In this document: positions 20,539-31,241 of the stretch, piece after piece
Layout of the letters: every line of letters starts with the position of its first letter
Position numbering within the stretch: position 1 is the stretch's first letter
Source: Burkholderiales bacterium UBA2463
Lineage (GTDB): Bacteria > Pseudomonadota > Gammaproteobacteria > Burkholderiales > Burkholderiaceae_A
Reading direction: 5' to 3'
DNA length: 64,000 nucleotides
NCBI GenBank assembly: GCA_002342295.1
Contig: DDPR01000012.1
Coordinates: 25,827-89,826 of the forward strand
Notes under the pieces: model-generated
Told to the model about the DNA's origin: nothing
The model's database searches: none
The model's input: the letters and a program-made list of their open reading frames with translations, nothing else
Made by a program: the position numbers and the translations under genes

Positions 20539-21849
20539 ATGATTTCTGAGCACAAGGCCACGTTGTCGTTCTCCGACGGCACGCCATCAGTAGAGTTCCC
20601 CATCTTGAAGGGCTCCGTTGGCCCCGATGTTGTAGACATCCGCAAGCTCTACGCGCAGACCGGTAAGTTCACCTATGACACCGGCTTTTTGTCCACCGCC
20701 TCCTGCGCATCGACCATCACCTACATTGATGGCGACAAGGGCCAGCTCCTGTATCGCGGTTACCCCATTGAGCATCTCGCCAGGCACTGCGAGTTTCTTG
20801 AGGTCTGCTACCTGCTCTATTACGGCGAGCTTCCCACCCACGATGAGTACGAGGAATTCAAGGTCACGGTCGCCCACCACACCATGGTGCATGAGGCCAT
20901 GCAGTTTGCTGTGCGTGGATTTCGCCGTGATGCTCACCCCATGGCAGTGCTCACCGGCCTCTCAGGTGGCATGGCGGCCTTCTATCCCGATAGCCTAGAC
21001 ATCAATTCGCCCGAGCAGCAGGACATCTCGTTTATTCGACTCATTGCGAAGATGCCGACGATGGTGAGCATGGCTTACAAGTACTCCATCGGCCAGCCTT
21101 ATATGTACCCGCAGAACCATCTTCCCTACGCGGCCAACTTCATGCACATGATGTTTGCGACGCCCTGCGAGAAGTACGAGCCCAACCCCGTGCTGGTTCG
21201 CGCGATGGACCGCATCTTTACGCTCCATGCCGATCACGAGCAGAACGCCTCCACATCGACCGTACGGCTTTGCGGCTCCTCTGGCACCAGCCCCTTCTCT
21301 GCGATTGCCGCTGGTGTGGCCTGCCTCTGGGGCCCCGCACACGGTGGCGCCAATCAGGCCTGCCTTGAGATGCTTGAGGAGATTCAGGCCGAAGGCGGTC
21401 TGGCCAAGGTCGGTGAGTTTATGGAGAAGGTCAAGGATAAGAACCATGCCGCGCGCCTCATGGGATTTGGCCACAGGGTTTACAAGAACTTCGACCCGCG
21501 GGCAAAGCTCATGCAGGAGACCTGCAAAGAGGTACTCGCCGAACTCGGACTCGAAAACGACCCGATCTTTAAGCTCGCGATGGCGCTTGAGAAGATTGCA
21601 CTTGAGGATGATTATTTCGTTCAGCGCAAGCTCTACCCCAATGTGGATTTCTATTCCGGCATTGTTCAGCGCGCCCTGGGCATCCCTGTCTCAATGTTCA
21701 CCTGCATCTTTGCCTTGGCGCGCACCATCGGATGGGTTGCTCAATGGAAAGAGATGATTACGGACTCTGAATACAAGATCGGTCGTCCTCGTCAACTTTA
21801 CGTGGGGCCCTCGGAGAGGGCATTTGTGCCGATGAGTCAGCGCGGGTAG
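20539..21849 (+). CDS. gltA: Citrate synthase
   Basis: Condenses acetyl-CoA and oxaloacetate to citrate. 436 residues, the large Gram-negative hexameric type with an N-terminal beta domain. Catalytic residues are in the segments HADHEQNASTSTVR, GPAHGGANQACLEML and GFGHRVYKNFDPRA. AAAGGAAC sits upstream of the ATG. Last gene before a 94-base gap preceding odhA. Confidence 0.98.
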   Translation: MISEHKATLSFSDGTPSVEFPILKGSVGPDVVDIRKLYAQTGKFTYDTGFLSTASCASTITYIDGDKGQLLYRGYPIEHLARHCEFLEVCYLLYYGELPTHDEYEEFKVTVAHHTMVHEAMQFAVRGFRRDAHPMAVLTGLSGGMAAFYPDSLDINSPEQQDISFIRLIAKMPTMVSMAYKYSIGQPYMYPQNHLPYAANFMHMMFATPCEKYEPNPVLVRAMDRIFTLHADHEQNASTSTVRLCGSSGTSPFSAIAAGVACLWGPAHGGANQACLEMLEEIQAEGGLAKVGEFMEKVKDKNHAARLMGFGHRVYKNFDPRAKLMQETCKEVLAELGLENDPIFKLAMALEKIALEDDYFVQRKLYPNVDFYSGIVQRALGIPVSMFTCIFALARTIGWVAQWKEMITDSEYKIGRPRQLYVGPSERAFVPMSQRG

Positions 21850-21866
21850 ATTATGGGCAATGCAAT

Positions 21867-21893
21867 CCACCGGACGGCGTCGCCGCGAGGTGG
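21867..21893 (+). other. Possible hairpin in the gltA-odhA spacer
   Basis: CCACC (21867-21871) can pair with GGTGG (21889-21893), with a GC-rich CGG/CCG inner stem. There is no T-run, so it is not an intrinsic terminator. It might be an mRNA processing or stability element; support is weak. Confidence 0.25.
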
Positions 21894-21943
21894 AAGGGTC
21901 TCCCTGCATCCGTTCGGCCGTCGGCCATGAAAGGTGAAGCATC

Positions 21944-24793
21944 ATGATGAAGAGTTTTCAGCTCAACTCGTACCTCTTCGGGGCCAATGCGCCCTACGTT
22001 GAAGAGCTTTACGACCAGTACCTAAATAATCCGGGTTCTGTCTCTGACAACTGGCGTCGCTATTTCGATGCCATGCAGAACGTCCCCGCGCCAAGCGGAG
22101 CTCTCTCGGTTCGAGACCAGGCCCATTCGCCCGTCATTGAATCCTTTGCTCAACGCGCAAAAAACAATCAGTTTCTGCCGCGTGTGGCCGAGCGCGATCT
22201 CTCCGTTGCTCGAAAGCAGGTTCATGTGCAGTCGCTCATTGCGGCCTACCGAAATCTTGGTAACCAGTGGGCGGATCTTGACCCGCTGAAGCTTCGGTCG
22301 CGACCCGCATTCCCCGAACTTGAGCCCGCGTTCTATGACTTCACCGAGGCTGATCTGGACACAGTGTTTCGGGCGGACAACCTCTACTTTGGAGCGGAGC
22401 AGATGTCGCTCCGGGACATCCTGGCCGCTCTTCGTGAGACTTACTGCGACAAGATTGGCTCAGAGTTTATGCATGTTCAGGACCCCACTGAAAAGCGCTG
22501 GATTCAGGAGCGTCTGGAGTCCTCACGAACCACCCCTCATTTCAGCCCCGAGAAGAAGCGCCACATTCTCAGCCAGGTGACGGCGGCGGAGGGTCTGGAG
22601 CGCTACTTGCACACAAAGTACGTCGGGCAGAAGCGTTTCTCACTTGAGGGCGGAGAGTCCTTCATCGCCTGTATGGACGAGATCATCCAGCGCGCTGGTG
22701 AGGCAGGCGTTGAAGAGGCCGTAATTGGTATGGCCCATCGAGGTCGGCTTAATGTGCTCGTCAACACGCTTGGCAAAATGCCCGCCGACCTCTTCGCTGA
22801 GTTTGAGGGAAAGCACGCGGATGACCTGCCAGCGGGTGATGTGAAGTATCACCAGGGCTTCTCCAGCGATGTTTCCACTCCGGGCGGACCACTTCACCTG
22901 TCGTTGTCCTTCAACCCGTCGCACCTTGAGATTGTAAATCCCGTGGTGGAGGGGTCCGTGCGCGCGCGTCAAGACCGTCGCGGCGATTCGCTGGGCAAGA
23001 AGATTCTGCCCATCCTCGTTCACGGTGATGCGGCCTTCGCAGGGCAGGGGGTGGTTATGGAGACCCTGAATCTGGCGCAGACGCGCGGCTATCAAACCGG
23101 CGGAACGATTCATGTGGTGATTAACAACCAAATTGGATTTACCACCAGCGACCCGCGCGATACTCGTTCCACGCTTTACTGCTCGGACGTGGTAAAGATT
23201 ATTGAGGCGCCTGTTCTTCACGTGAATGGGGATGACCCGGAGGCCGTGGTGCTGGCGACGCAGATTGCCGTTGACTATCGCACCACCTTTAACAAAGACA
23301 TCGTCATCGATATCGTCTGCTTTAGGAAGCTCGGTCACAACGAGCAGGACACACCCTCCTTGACGCAGCCGATGATGTACCGCGCTGTCGCTGCTCACCC
23401 CGGCACCCGTAAACTCTATGCAGATCGCCTTGAAGCGCAGGGCGTGCTCAAGCCTGGCGAAGGTGACGAGTTCGTAAAGGCCTACCGAGCCGCGATGGAT
23501 GAGGGCCGTCACACGCGCGACCCCGTTCTAACCAACTACAAAAGCAAGTTTTCGGTTGACTGGGCCCCCTTCCTCGACAAGAAGTGGACCGACGACGCGG
23601 ACACCGCGCTTCCAATGGCCGAACTCAAGCGGCTGTCCGAACGCATCACCACCATTCCTCAGGGCTTCAACCTCCATCCGCTGGTGGAGAAGGTCATCAA
23701 CGATCGTCGGGCCATGGGGCGTGGCGAGATGAATCTGGACTGGGGAATGGGCGAGCACCTTGCGTACGCCTCGTTGGTGTCCTCTGGCTATGCGGTCCGT
23801 CTCTCCGGACAGGATTGCGGGCGTGGAACGTTCACGCACCGACATGCCGTGTTGCACGACCAGAAGCGTGAGCGCTATGACTCGGGAACATACGTGCCGC
23901 TCGAGAACGTCAGTCCCGGACAGGCCCCGTTTGTGGTGATTGATTCCGTCCTCTCTGAGGAGGCTGTTCTGGGATTCGAGTACGGCTACTCCACGGCTGA
24001 GCCTAATGCCTTGGTGATCTGGGAGGCGCAGTTCGGCGATTTCGCCAACGGAGCGCAGGTAGTCATTGATCAGTTCATTGCATCGGGTGAGGTGAAATGG
24101 GGTCGACAGAGCGGCCTCACACTGTTGTTGCCGCATGGACACGAGGGGCAGGGGCCAGAGCACTCCTCCGCTCGACCGGAGCGCTTCCTGCAGCTCTGTG
24201 CGGACACCAATATGCAGCTCGTGCAGCCGACGAATGCTAGCCAGATTTTCCATCTGCTGCGCCGACAGATGATCCGTCCTTTCCGCAAGCCACTCATCGT
24301 GTTTACACCCAAGTCGTTGCTCAGAAACAAGGATGCGGGCTCGCCGCTTGAGGACTTTGCCAAGGGCAAGTTCCACACCATCATCGGAGAGGTCGACGGT
24401 TCAATCGATGCGAAAAAAGTGAAGCGCATGCTCGTTTGCTCCGGCAAGGTCTATTACGACCTTGTGCACCAGCGCAAGGAGCGCGGGCGGGACGATGTGG
24501 TCATCGTTCGTGCTGAGCAGGTCTATCCCTTTCCGCATAAGGCGCTTGGTGCCGAGTTCAAGAAATACCCCAACCTGGCGGAGGTGGTGTGGGTGCAGGA
24601 TGAGCCGCAGAACCAGGGCTACTGGTTCCAGGTTCAGCACTACTTACAGGAACACCTCACCGACGGAATGAAGCTCGGTTATGCCGGTCGTCCAGCCTCG
24701 GCTTCACCTGCAGCGGGCTACTACGAGAGATTCCTTGCGCGCCAGAAGGAACTCCTTGAGGCGGCCTTTTCCAAACTCAAACCCCTTTACTGA
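21944..24793 (+). CDS. odhA: 2-oxoglutarate dehydrogenase E1 component
   Basis: Thiamine-diphosphate-dependent decarboxylase of the 2-oxoglutarate dehydrogenase complex (also called sucA). 949 residues, normal. N-terminal segment (SFQLNSYLFGANAPYVEELY) is the part that contacts E2. ThDP and catalytic regions: MAHRGRLNVLVNTLGK, HGDAAFAGQGVVMET, TGGTIHVVINNQIGFTTSDP. The C-terminal half has LLPHGHEGQGPEHSSARPER and WVQDEPQNQGYW. It is followed 14 bases later by odhB. Confidence 0.98.
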   Translation: MMKSFQLNSYLFGANAPYVEELYDQYLNNPGSVSDNWRRYFDAMQNVPAPSGALSVRDQAHSPVIESFAQRAKNNQFLPRVAERDLSVARKQVHVQSLIAAYRNLGNQWADLDPLKLRSRPAFPELEPAFYDFTEADLDTVFRADNLYFGAEQMSLRDILAALRETYCDKIGSEFMHVQDPTEKRWIQERLESSRTTPHFSPEKKRHILSQVTAAEGLERYLHTKYVGQKRFSLEGGESFIACMDEIIQRAGEAGVEEAVIGMAHRGRLNVLVNTLGKMPADLFAEFEGKHADDLPAGDVKYHQGFSSDVSTPGGPLHLSLSFNPSHLEIVNPVVEGSVRARQDRRGDSLGKKILPILVHGDAAFAGQGVVMETLNLAQTRGYQTGGTIHVVINNQIGFTTSDPRDTRSTLYCSDVVKIIEAPVLHVNGDDPEAVVLATQIAVDYRTTFNKDIVIDIVCFRKLGHNEQDTPSLTQPMMYRAVAAHPGTRKLYADRLEAQGVLKPGEGDEFVKAYRAAMDEGRHTRDPVLTNYKSKFSVDWAPFLDKKWTDDADTALPMAELKRLSERITTIPQGFNLHPLVEKVINDRRAMGRGEMNLDWGMGEHLAYASLVSSGYAVRLSGQDCGRGTFTHRHAVLHDQKRERYDSGTYVPLENVSPGQAPFVVIDSVLSEEAVLGFEYGYSTAEPNALVIWEAQFGDFANGAQVVIDQFIASGEVKWGRQSGLTLLLPHGHEGQGPEHSSARPERFLQLCADTNMQLVQPTNASQIFHLLRRQMIRPFRKPLIVFTPKSLLRNKDAGSPLEDFAKGKFHTIIGEVDGSIDAKKVKRMLVCSGKVYYDLVHQRKERGRDDVVIVRAEQVYPFPHKALGAEFKKYPNLAEVVWVQDEPQNQGYWFQVQHYLQEHLTDGMKLGYAGRPASASPAAGYYERFLARQKELLEAAFSKLKPLY

Positions 24794-24807
24794 GCGAGAC
24801 ATTTCCT

Positions 24808-26067
<1,260 letters not shown>

Positions 26068-26078
26068 GGAGAGGACAC

Positions 26079-27509
26079 ATGTCGCAGACCTTTGACGTGG
26101 TGGTGATCGGCGCTGGCCCGGCAGGGTACATCGCTGCGATTCGTGCCGCCCAGCTGGGGCTTCAGACTGCCTGTGTAGAGAAGTGGGTCAATCCCAACGG
26201 GGAGATGGTCCTCGGTGGCACCTGCCTCAATGTGGGCTGTATTCCCTCGAAGGCCCTTCTGGCCTCGAGCGAAGAGTTCGAAAAGATCGCCCACCACGCA
26301 GACACGCACGGAATTAGCGTGAAGGGTGCGAGCATGGATGTCGCCAAGATGCTCGCCCGAAAAGATGGCATTGTGAGCAAGATGACCAAGGGCATCGAGT
26401 TCTTGTTTCGAAAAAACAAGATCACCTGGCTCAAGGGCCACGGGCGACTGCTCGGGCAAGAGGGCGGCCTCATTCAGGTGGAGGTTCAGACTGAGAAGGG
26501 TGCAGAGAGTGTTCTGGCCAAGCACCTCATCATTGCAACAGGTTCAAAGGCTCGTCACCTACCCTCCATACCCGTTGACAACAAAATCGTCTGCGATAAC
26601 GAGGGGGCTCTCAATTTTCCCTCGGTGCCCAAGAAGCTTGGCGTGATCGGCGCCGGGGTCATTGGCCTTGAACTCGGTTCAGTCTGGAGGCGGCTTGGTG
26701 CCGATGTCACTGTGCTCGAGGCCATGCCCACCTTTCTGGGTGCCTGCGACGAGGCAGTGGCCAAGGAGGCATTCAAGCTGTTTACGCAACAAGGCCTCTC
26801 CATCAACATGGGCGTCAAGATTGGCGAGGTCAAGACGAGCGCCAAGGGCGTGAAAGTGAGCTACACCGATGCCTCCGGCGCCGCGCAGGTGCTGGAATGC
26901 GATCGGCTCATTGTCTCGGTAGGCCGGGTGCCCAACACCGAGAACTTAAACCTCTCGGCCGTCGGCCTCTCCACAGATGAACGCGGATTTATCCCGGTGG
27001 ATGACCACTGCAAAACAAGCCTTCCCAACGTGTATGCCATTGGCGATGTGGTTCGAGGGCCCATGCTTGCCCATAAGGGTGAGGATGAGGGCGTCATGGT
27101 TGCCGAACTCATTGCGGGCCAAAAACCCCACATCGACTACAACTGCATCCCCTGGGTCATTTACACCTCGCCCGAAATCGCCTGGGTGGGTCGGACCGAG
27201 CAGCAGCTCAAATCCGAGGGTCGCGGCTACAAGGTCGGGCAATTCCCTTTTGCTGCCAATGGACGAGCACTCGGAATGGATGCGGCACAGGGCTTCGTCA
27301 AAGTCATTGCAGATTCTGTGACCGATGAGATTTTGGGCGTTCACATCGTGGGCAGTGCTGCCTCCGACCTCATTGCAGAGGCCGCAGTGGCCATGGAGTT
27401 CAAGGCGTCGTCTGAAGATATTGCCCGCATCTGCCACCCCCATCCCTCAATGTCTGAGGTGATGCGGGAGGCGGCCCTGGCCGCAGACAAGCGCGCCTTG
27501 AATATGTAG
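26079..27509 (+). CDS. lpdA: Dihydrolipoyl dehydrogenase (E3)
   Basis: FAD enzyme that reoxidises dihydrolipoamide with NAD. 476 residues. FAD motif VIGAGPAGYIAAIRAAQLG, redox disulfide GGTCLNVGCIPSKALL, NAD-binding GVIGAGVIGLELGSVWRRLG, second FAD motif (VYAIGDVVRGPMLAHK) and the catalytic base in HPHPSMSEVMREAAL. It is 11 bases after odhB and eight before zapE, so it belongs to the 2-oxoglutarate dehydrogenase operon, although E3 can also serve other lipoyl systems. Confidence 0.98.
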   Translation: MSQTFDVVVIGAGPAGYIAAIRAAQLGLQTACVEKWVNPNGEMVLGGTCLNVGCIPSKALLASSEEFEKIAHHADTHGISVKGASMDVAKMLARKDGIVSKMTKGIEFLFRKNKITWLKGHGRLLGQEGGLIQVEVQTEKGAESVLAKHLIIATGSKARHLPSIPVDNKIVCDNEGALNFPSVPKKLGVIGAGVIGLELGSVWRRLGADVTVLEAMPTFLGACDEAVAKEAFKLFTQQGLSINMGVKIGEVKTSAKGVKVSYTDASGAAQVLECDRLIVSVGRVPNTENLNLSAVGLSTDERGFIPVDDHCKTSLPNVYAIGDVVRGPMLAHKGEDEGVMVAELIAGQKPHIDYNCIPWVIYTSPEIAWVGRTEQQLKSEGRGYKVGQFPFAANGRALGMDAAQGFVKVIADSVTDEILGVHIVGSAASDLIAEAAVAMEFKASSEDIARICHPHPSMSEVMREAALAADKRALNM

Positions 27510-27516
27510 GGTCGCC

Positions 27517-28665
27517 ATGTCCGGGCACGAGGTTGAGGAGATCTCTCGGCAGATCCTCTCTGCCCGGGGTTTTGAGCTTGACGAAGGACAAAAGCGTGGC
27601 CTTGCCGCTCTTGACCGTTGCAACGACGAGTGGCGCCACTACAAGTCTCGTCGCGGCGGGCGACTGGCGAAGATGCTCATTCACCCTCCTGTGCCCCGAG
27701 GCGTCTATCTCTGGGGGGGCGTGGGGCGGGGCAAGTCCTTTCTCATGGATTCCTTTTTCAAGGCCGTCCCGCTTGAGCGCAAGGTGCGTCTGCACTTTCA
27801 TGAATTCATGCGGGCGGTTCACCGTGAGCTCCATGACCTTCGCGGCCTTCAGGATCCTCTCGAGGAACTTGCCATACGAGTTGCTCGTCGTTATCGCCTG
27901 ATCTGTTTTGATGAGTTCCATATTTCGGATGTCGCAGACGCCATGATTCTCGAGCGTCTTTTGCACAAGCTGATTGACGCTCGCGTGGGTTTCATCATGA
28001 CCTCCAACTACGCACCCGATGCGCTCTACCCAGACGGTCTACAGCGTGAGCAGCTTCTGCCCGCAATTGATCTCATCAAGCAGCATCTGGAGGTGGTGGA
28101 GTTGGCCTCCGCTACGGATCATCGTCATGAGGCCGCCAATGCCAAGCCTGATGCAGAGATGGCCGCACTGCTTGCCCGCCTGCCACCCCTCCTTCAATCT
28201 CCCCTGGGTGCAGAGTCCGATGTGGCTCTGGCTCGAATTTTCGAAGCCTTTCGGGACGGTGAGGTGCGCGAACGTGCCCATCTCCAGATTGAGTCCCGAG
28301 ACGTGGTTGCGCTGCGGACGGGCGGCGGTGTGGCCTGGTTTGACTTTGAGACGCTCTGCGCAGGCCCAAGATCTCAGAACGACTATCTCGCGCTTGCCGC
28401 ATCCTTTCACACGATCATCCTCTCGGGTGTCCCCGTGCTCTCCTCCGCGCAGTTCTCAGAGGCACGTCGATTCACCTGGCTCATCGACATCCTCTATGAC
28501 CACGGTCGTCGCCTCGCCCTGAGCGCCGCAGGCCCTGCTGAGACGCTCTACACGGAGGGGTCCTTCGCATCGGAATTCACTCGCGCGGTGAGTCGACTGA
28601 GCGAGATGCAGACGGCGGTGTATCTCAGTCGGATTCAGCGCGTATCGGTGGAACGGCTCGCCTAG
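27517..28665 (+). CDS. zapE: ZapE/AFG1-family cell division ATPase
   Basis: AFG1-like AAA-type ATPase; E. coli ZapE acts on FtsZ rings, and mitochondrial homologues help turnover of respiratory proteins. 382 residues with Walker A GGVGRGKSFLMD near residue 70, LHFHEFMRAVH, a Walker B-type LICFDEFHISDVADAMIL and the sensor region FIMTSNYAPDALYPDGLQR. It is eight bases from lpdA and its position after the odh genes is conserved in Burkholderiales. Confidence 0.95.
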   Translation: MSGHEVEEISRQILSARGFELDEGQKRGLAALDRCNDEWRHYKSRRGGRLAKMLIHPPVPRGVYLWGGVGRGKSFLMDSFFKAVPLERKVRLHFHEFMRAVHRELHDLRGLQDPLEELAIRVARRYRLICFDEFHISDVADAMILERLLHKLIDARVGFIMTSNYAPDALYPDGLQREQLLPAIDLIKQHLEVVELASATDHRHEAANAKPDAEMAALLARLPPLLQSPLGAESDVALARIFEAFRDGEVRERAHLQIESRDVVALRTGGGVAWFDFETLCAGPRSQNDYLALAASFHTIILSGVPVLSSAQFSEARRFTWLIDILYDHGRRLALSAAGPAETLYTEGSFASEFTRAVSRLSEMQTAVYLSRIQRVSVERLA

Positions 28666-28679
28666 GTGATAATGCTTTG

Positions 28680-29036
28680 ATGCGAATGGCTCCCGCACTC
28701 GTCGCCTTCCTGGGCTGTCTGGTCTGCTTATCTCCGTCATGGGCAGTCTCTCTGACAGAGCATGAACTCGCCCTGAGAGAGCACTATCAGAAAGGTCTCG
28801 ACCAGGTTGAGGTCGATCGCAGAGCGCTTCAGGGTCGCCTTCACCTCCAGGAGAAAGAGTGCCTCTCACGCTTTGTTTCAGCGCCGTGCATTGAGCGTCT
28901 GCGGGTTGAGTCCGAGCGTGAAAACCGAGTTCTTGATCTCGCACGCGAGTCTCTGTCAGAGTCCATTCGCCGACTGGAGGCGCAGGCGCGAACGAGGGCG
29001 CGCGCCCAACGTGCGGAGGAGCTCAGTGCCCGGTAA
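28680..29036 (+). CDS. Small predicted secreted protein, cysteine pair and coiled coil
   Basis: 118 residues of unknown function. The first 22 residues (MRMAPALVAFLGCLVCLSP...) look like a signal peptide cut after SWA. The mature part is charged and helical, with two cysteines in ECLSRFVSAPCIERL that could form a disulfide, then an Arg/Ala-rich coiled-coil-like tail. Similar small periplasmic proteins occur in Burkholderiales, but I do not recall a function. GATAAT lies 7 bases upstream of the ATG and no Shine-Dalgarno is visible. Its 3' end overlaps the next gene by 11 bases. Confidence 0.72.
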   Translation: MRMAPALVAFLGCLVCLSPSWAVSLTEHELALREHYQKGLDQVEVDRRALQGRLHLQEKECLSRFVSAPCIERLRVESERENRVLDLARESLSESIRRLEAQARTRARAQRAEELSAR

Positions 29037-29235
29037 TCGCGATATTCGTACGGTCCAGATGCGGGTCCTCGAGCTCGAGGCGGAGCATCGTGAGCTGGAC
29101 GGGCTGATCGAAGAGTTCGAGAAAGACCTTGGTCGAGATGAGCTAGCCCTTCGTCGCCTCAAAAAGCGCAAACTTCAGATCAAGGATCAGATCGCGCTGC
29201 TTCAGACCCAGCTCGAGCCGAGCGAGCCCGCCTAA
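29026..29235 (+). CDS. YdcH/DUF465 family small protein
   Basis: 69-residue highly charged helical protein. MRVLELEAEHRELDGLIEE and LRRLKKRKLQIKDQI fit the DUF465 (YdcH) family of short coiled-coil proteins; function unknown. The start is GTG at 29026 (VPGNRDIRTVQ), chosen because GGAGGAG lies at 29015-29020 and the family begins just before the DUF465 segment. It overlaps the end of the preceding gene and lies five bases before the helicase. Confidence 0.82.
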   Translation: MPGNRDIRTVQMRVLELEAEHRELDGLIEEFEKDLGRDELALRRLKKRKLQIKDQIALLQTQLEPSEPA

Positions 29236-29240
29236 GCCCT

Positions 29241-31241
29241 ATGTCATCTCGCTGGTTTGGGCCTGATGGTCTCCTTCAGGGCCGGCTAGAGGGCTATCGG
29301 CCACGCCAGGCACAGACGGACCTCGCCCTTGCGATCGAGGAGGTCATAGATGCCCAGGGGCAGCTCGTGGCAGAGGCGGGCACGGGCGTTGGGAAGACCT
29401 TTGCTTACCTCGTCCCCGCTCTGCTGAGCGGCAAGCGTGTCATGGTCTCCACGGCGAGTCGAACCCTGCAGGACCAGCTCTTCGAGCGGGACGTTCCTCG
29501 TCTCTGTAAGGCCATGGGCCTTGCCCATATTCGCGTAGCCCGACTCAAAGGGCGCGCGAACTATCTGTGTCCCTTTCGTATTGCGCGTGCCCAGACGGAG
29601 GCTCGGTTTGGCTCGGCCCAAGAGTCCGCAGACTTTAGGGAGGTCGTGCGCTTTGCGGCCATATCGGGAGACGGTGACATCTCCGGATGCCATTCCGTGC
29701 CCGAGCACTCAGCGATCTGGCCATTGGTGACATCGACCACTGAGAATTGCCTCGGTCAGGCCTGCCCCCAACTCTCTGAATGCCCAGTTGTGAGGGCTAG
29801 AGAGGCCGCAGCCCAGGCGGAGCTGCTGATCGTGAATCATCATCTGCTGTGTGCGGACTTTGCGCTCAAGAGGGAGCATGGTGGTGATCTGCTTCCCGCT
29901 GCCGAGGTCATGATCATTGATGAGGCGCACGCCCTGGCCGACTGTGCTGGTCAGTTCTTCGGCCTCGCGCTCTCCACTCCAGCATTGGCGGTGCTCTGCC
30001 GGGAGCTTCTGGCAGCCGGCCTTACCCATGCCCGTGATGCTGCCGACTGGCCCGCCCACTCGAGTGCTATTGAGTTGGCCAACCTCAAGCTCCGAGAGAG
30101 CCTCGCTGGCTCACTCGTCTCTCAGGGTTCTCGCGCAACTCGGATCACCTGGACAGATCTTACGGAGTCTGTGAGAGAGGCTCTGACGCAGGCGATTGAT
30201 GCGCTCACGGCTTCTCTGTGCGCAGTCGCAGAGGTGCTGGCTGTCAATGCCGCGAGAGATGCGGAGCTTCTGCGCTTGAAGGAACGGGTTGACGAGATGC
30301 TCGCACGTGTCGAACAGCTTGTTCCAACACATCAGGCCGATCCCGACGGCGTCGCAGGCGTCTATTGGATTGAAGTAAATCGGACATCGGTCAGCCTGCA
30401 TTGGGCCCCGGTGGAAGTGGCCATGCTTCTGCGACAGGTCTTTCAGGGGGGGCCGCCTCGGTCCTGGATCTTCGTCTCGGCCACGCTTGCCGTTCCGGCC
30501 GCGGAGGGGCAGCACGCCCTTGGAGACTTCCAATATTTCTGCGGCCGAATGGGACTCGCCCCCACTCGATGTCTGAGGCTCGAGAGCCCATTCGATTATT
30601 CCGAGCACGCCTTGCTCGTGGTCCCGCAGAACCTGCCAGACCCGAAATCAAGTCGGCTGGTTCTGGACCTCCTGGGTGATCCACAGATCATGGACTTGAT
30701 CGTCGCTAGCCCCGGGGGGGTATTCGTGCTCTGTACCAGTCTGCGCGCGGTCGATCAGGCCGGTGAGTTTCTTCGCGCCGCCCAGAATCAAGTTGGAGAT
30801 CGTCTCGTTCTCGTTCAGGGCCAGGCGCCCCGGGCCTCTTTGCTGGAGGCCTTCCGCACCCACGGAAGAGCGATCCTGGTGGGTGCCGCGAGTTTCTGGG
30901 AGGGCGTTGACGTTCCTGGACAGGCTTTAAGTCTGGTGATGATCGATAAACTCCCGTTCTCTCCCCCCGACGACCCCGTGCTGGAGGCGCGGATGAGGCA
31001 GTGCAGGGAGGCCGGAGGCGATCCCTTTCGAGAGATTCAGTTGCCCGAAGCCTCGCTTGCACTCAAGCAAGGGGCCGGACGACTTATTCGGTCGGAGCAC
31101 GACAGGGGGGTGCTGCTCATTGGCGATCGAAGACTTGCAGAGACCCCTTACGGCAGACGGATGGCTCGCAGTCTTCCACCCTTTAGGCGGACCCGATCAC
31201 TTGCCGAGGCTCGGCAGTTTTTCCCAGAACTTAAAGCGTGA
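29241..31241 (+). CDS. DinG/YoaA-family ATP-dependent DNA helicase
   Basis: XPD-like superfamily 2 helicase, 666 residues, expected to unwind DNA 5' to 3' during repair. Walker A in AEAGTGVGKTFAYLVPALL (about residue 50), Walker B DEAH in VMIIDEAHALADC, and between them the Fe-S domain with NYLCPFR and ENCLGQACPQLSECP supplying four cysteines. The C-terminal helicase motif includes GAASFWEGVDVPG and QGAGRLIRSEHDRG. The YoaA-like branch seems more likely than classical DinG. Its last 45 bases overlap bamD on the other strand. Confidence 0.92.
   Translation: MSSRWFGPDGLLQGRLEGYRPRQAQTDLALAIEEVIDAQGQLVAEAGTGVGKTFAYLVPALLSGKRVMVSTASRTLQDQLFERDVPRLCKAMGLAHIRVARLKGRANYLCPFRIARAQTEARFGSAQESADFREVVRFAAISGDGDISGCHSVPEHSAIWPLVTSTTENCLGQACPQLSECPVVRAREAAAQAELLIVNHHLLCADFALKREHGGDLLPAAEVMIIDEAHALADCAGQFFGLALSTPALAVLCRELLAAGLTHARDAADWPAHSSAIELANLKLRESLAGSLVSQGSRATRITWTDLTESVREALTQAIDALTASLCAVAEVLAVNAARDAELLRLKERVDEMLARVEQLVPTHQADPDGVAGVYWIEVNRTSVSLHWAPVEVAMLLRQVFQGGPPRSWIFVSATLAVPAAEGQHALGDFQYFCGRMGLAPTRCLRLESPFDYSEHALLVVPQNLPDPKSSRLVLDLLGDPQIMDLIVASPGGVFVLCTSLRAVDQAGEFLRAAQNQVGDRLVLVQGQAPRASLLEAFRTHGRAILVGAASFWEGVDVPGQALSLVMIDKLPFSPPDDPVLEARMRQCREAGGDPFREIQLPEASLALKQGAGRLIRSEHDRGVLLIGDRRLAETPYGRRMARSLPPFRRTRSLAEARQFFPELKA

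Noticed and set aside
21853..21930. 25-codon open frame between gltA and odhA
   Set aside because: No ribosome-binding site and Arg/Pro-rich composition; the region is better explained as a hairpin-forming spacer.
22640..24376. Minus-strand open frames of 290 and 282 codons
   Set aside because: Antisense of odhA, with composition expected of a shadow in a GC-rich gene.
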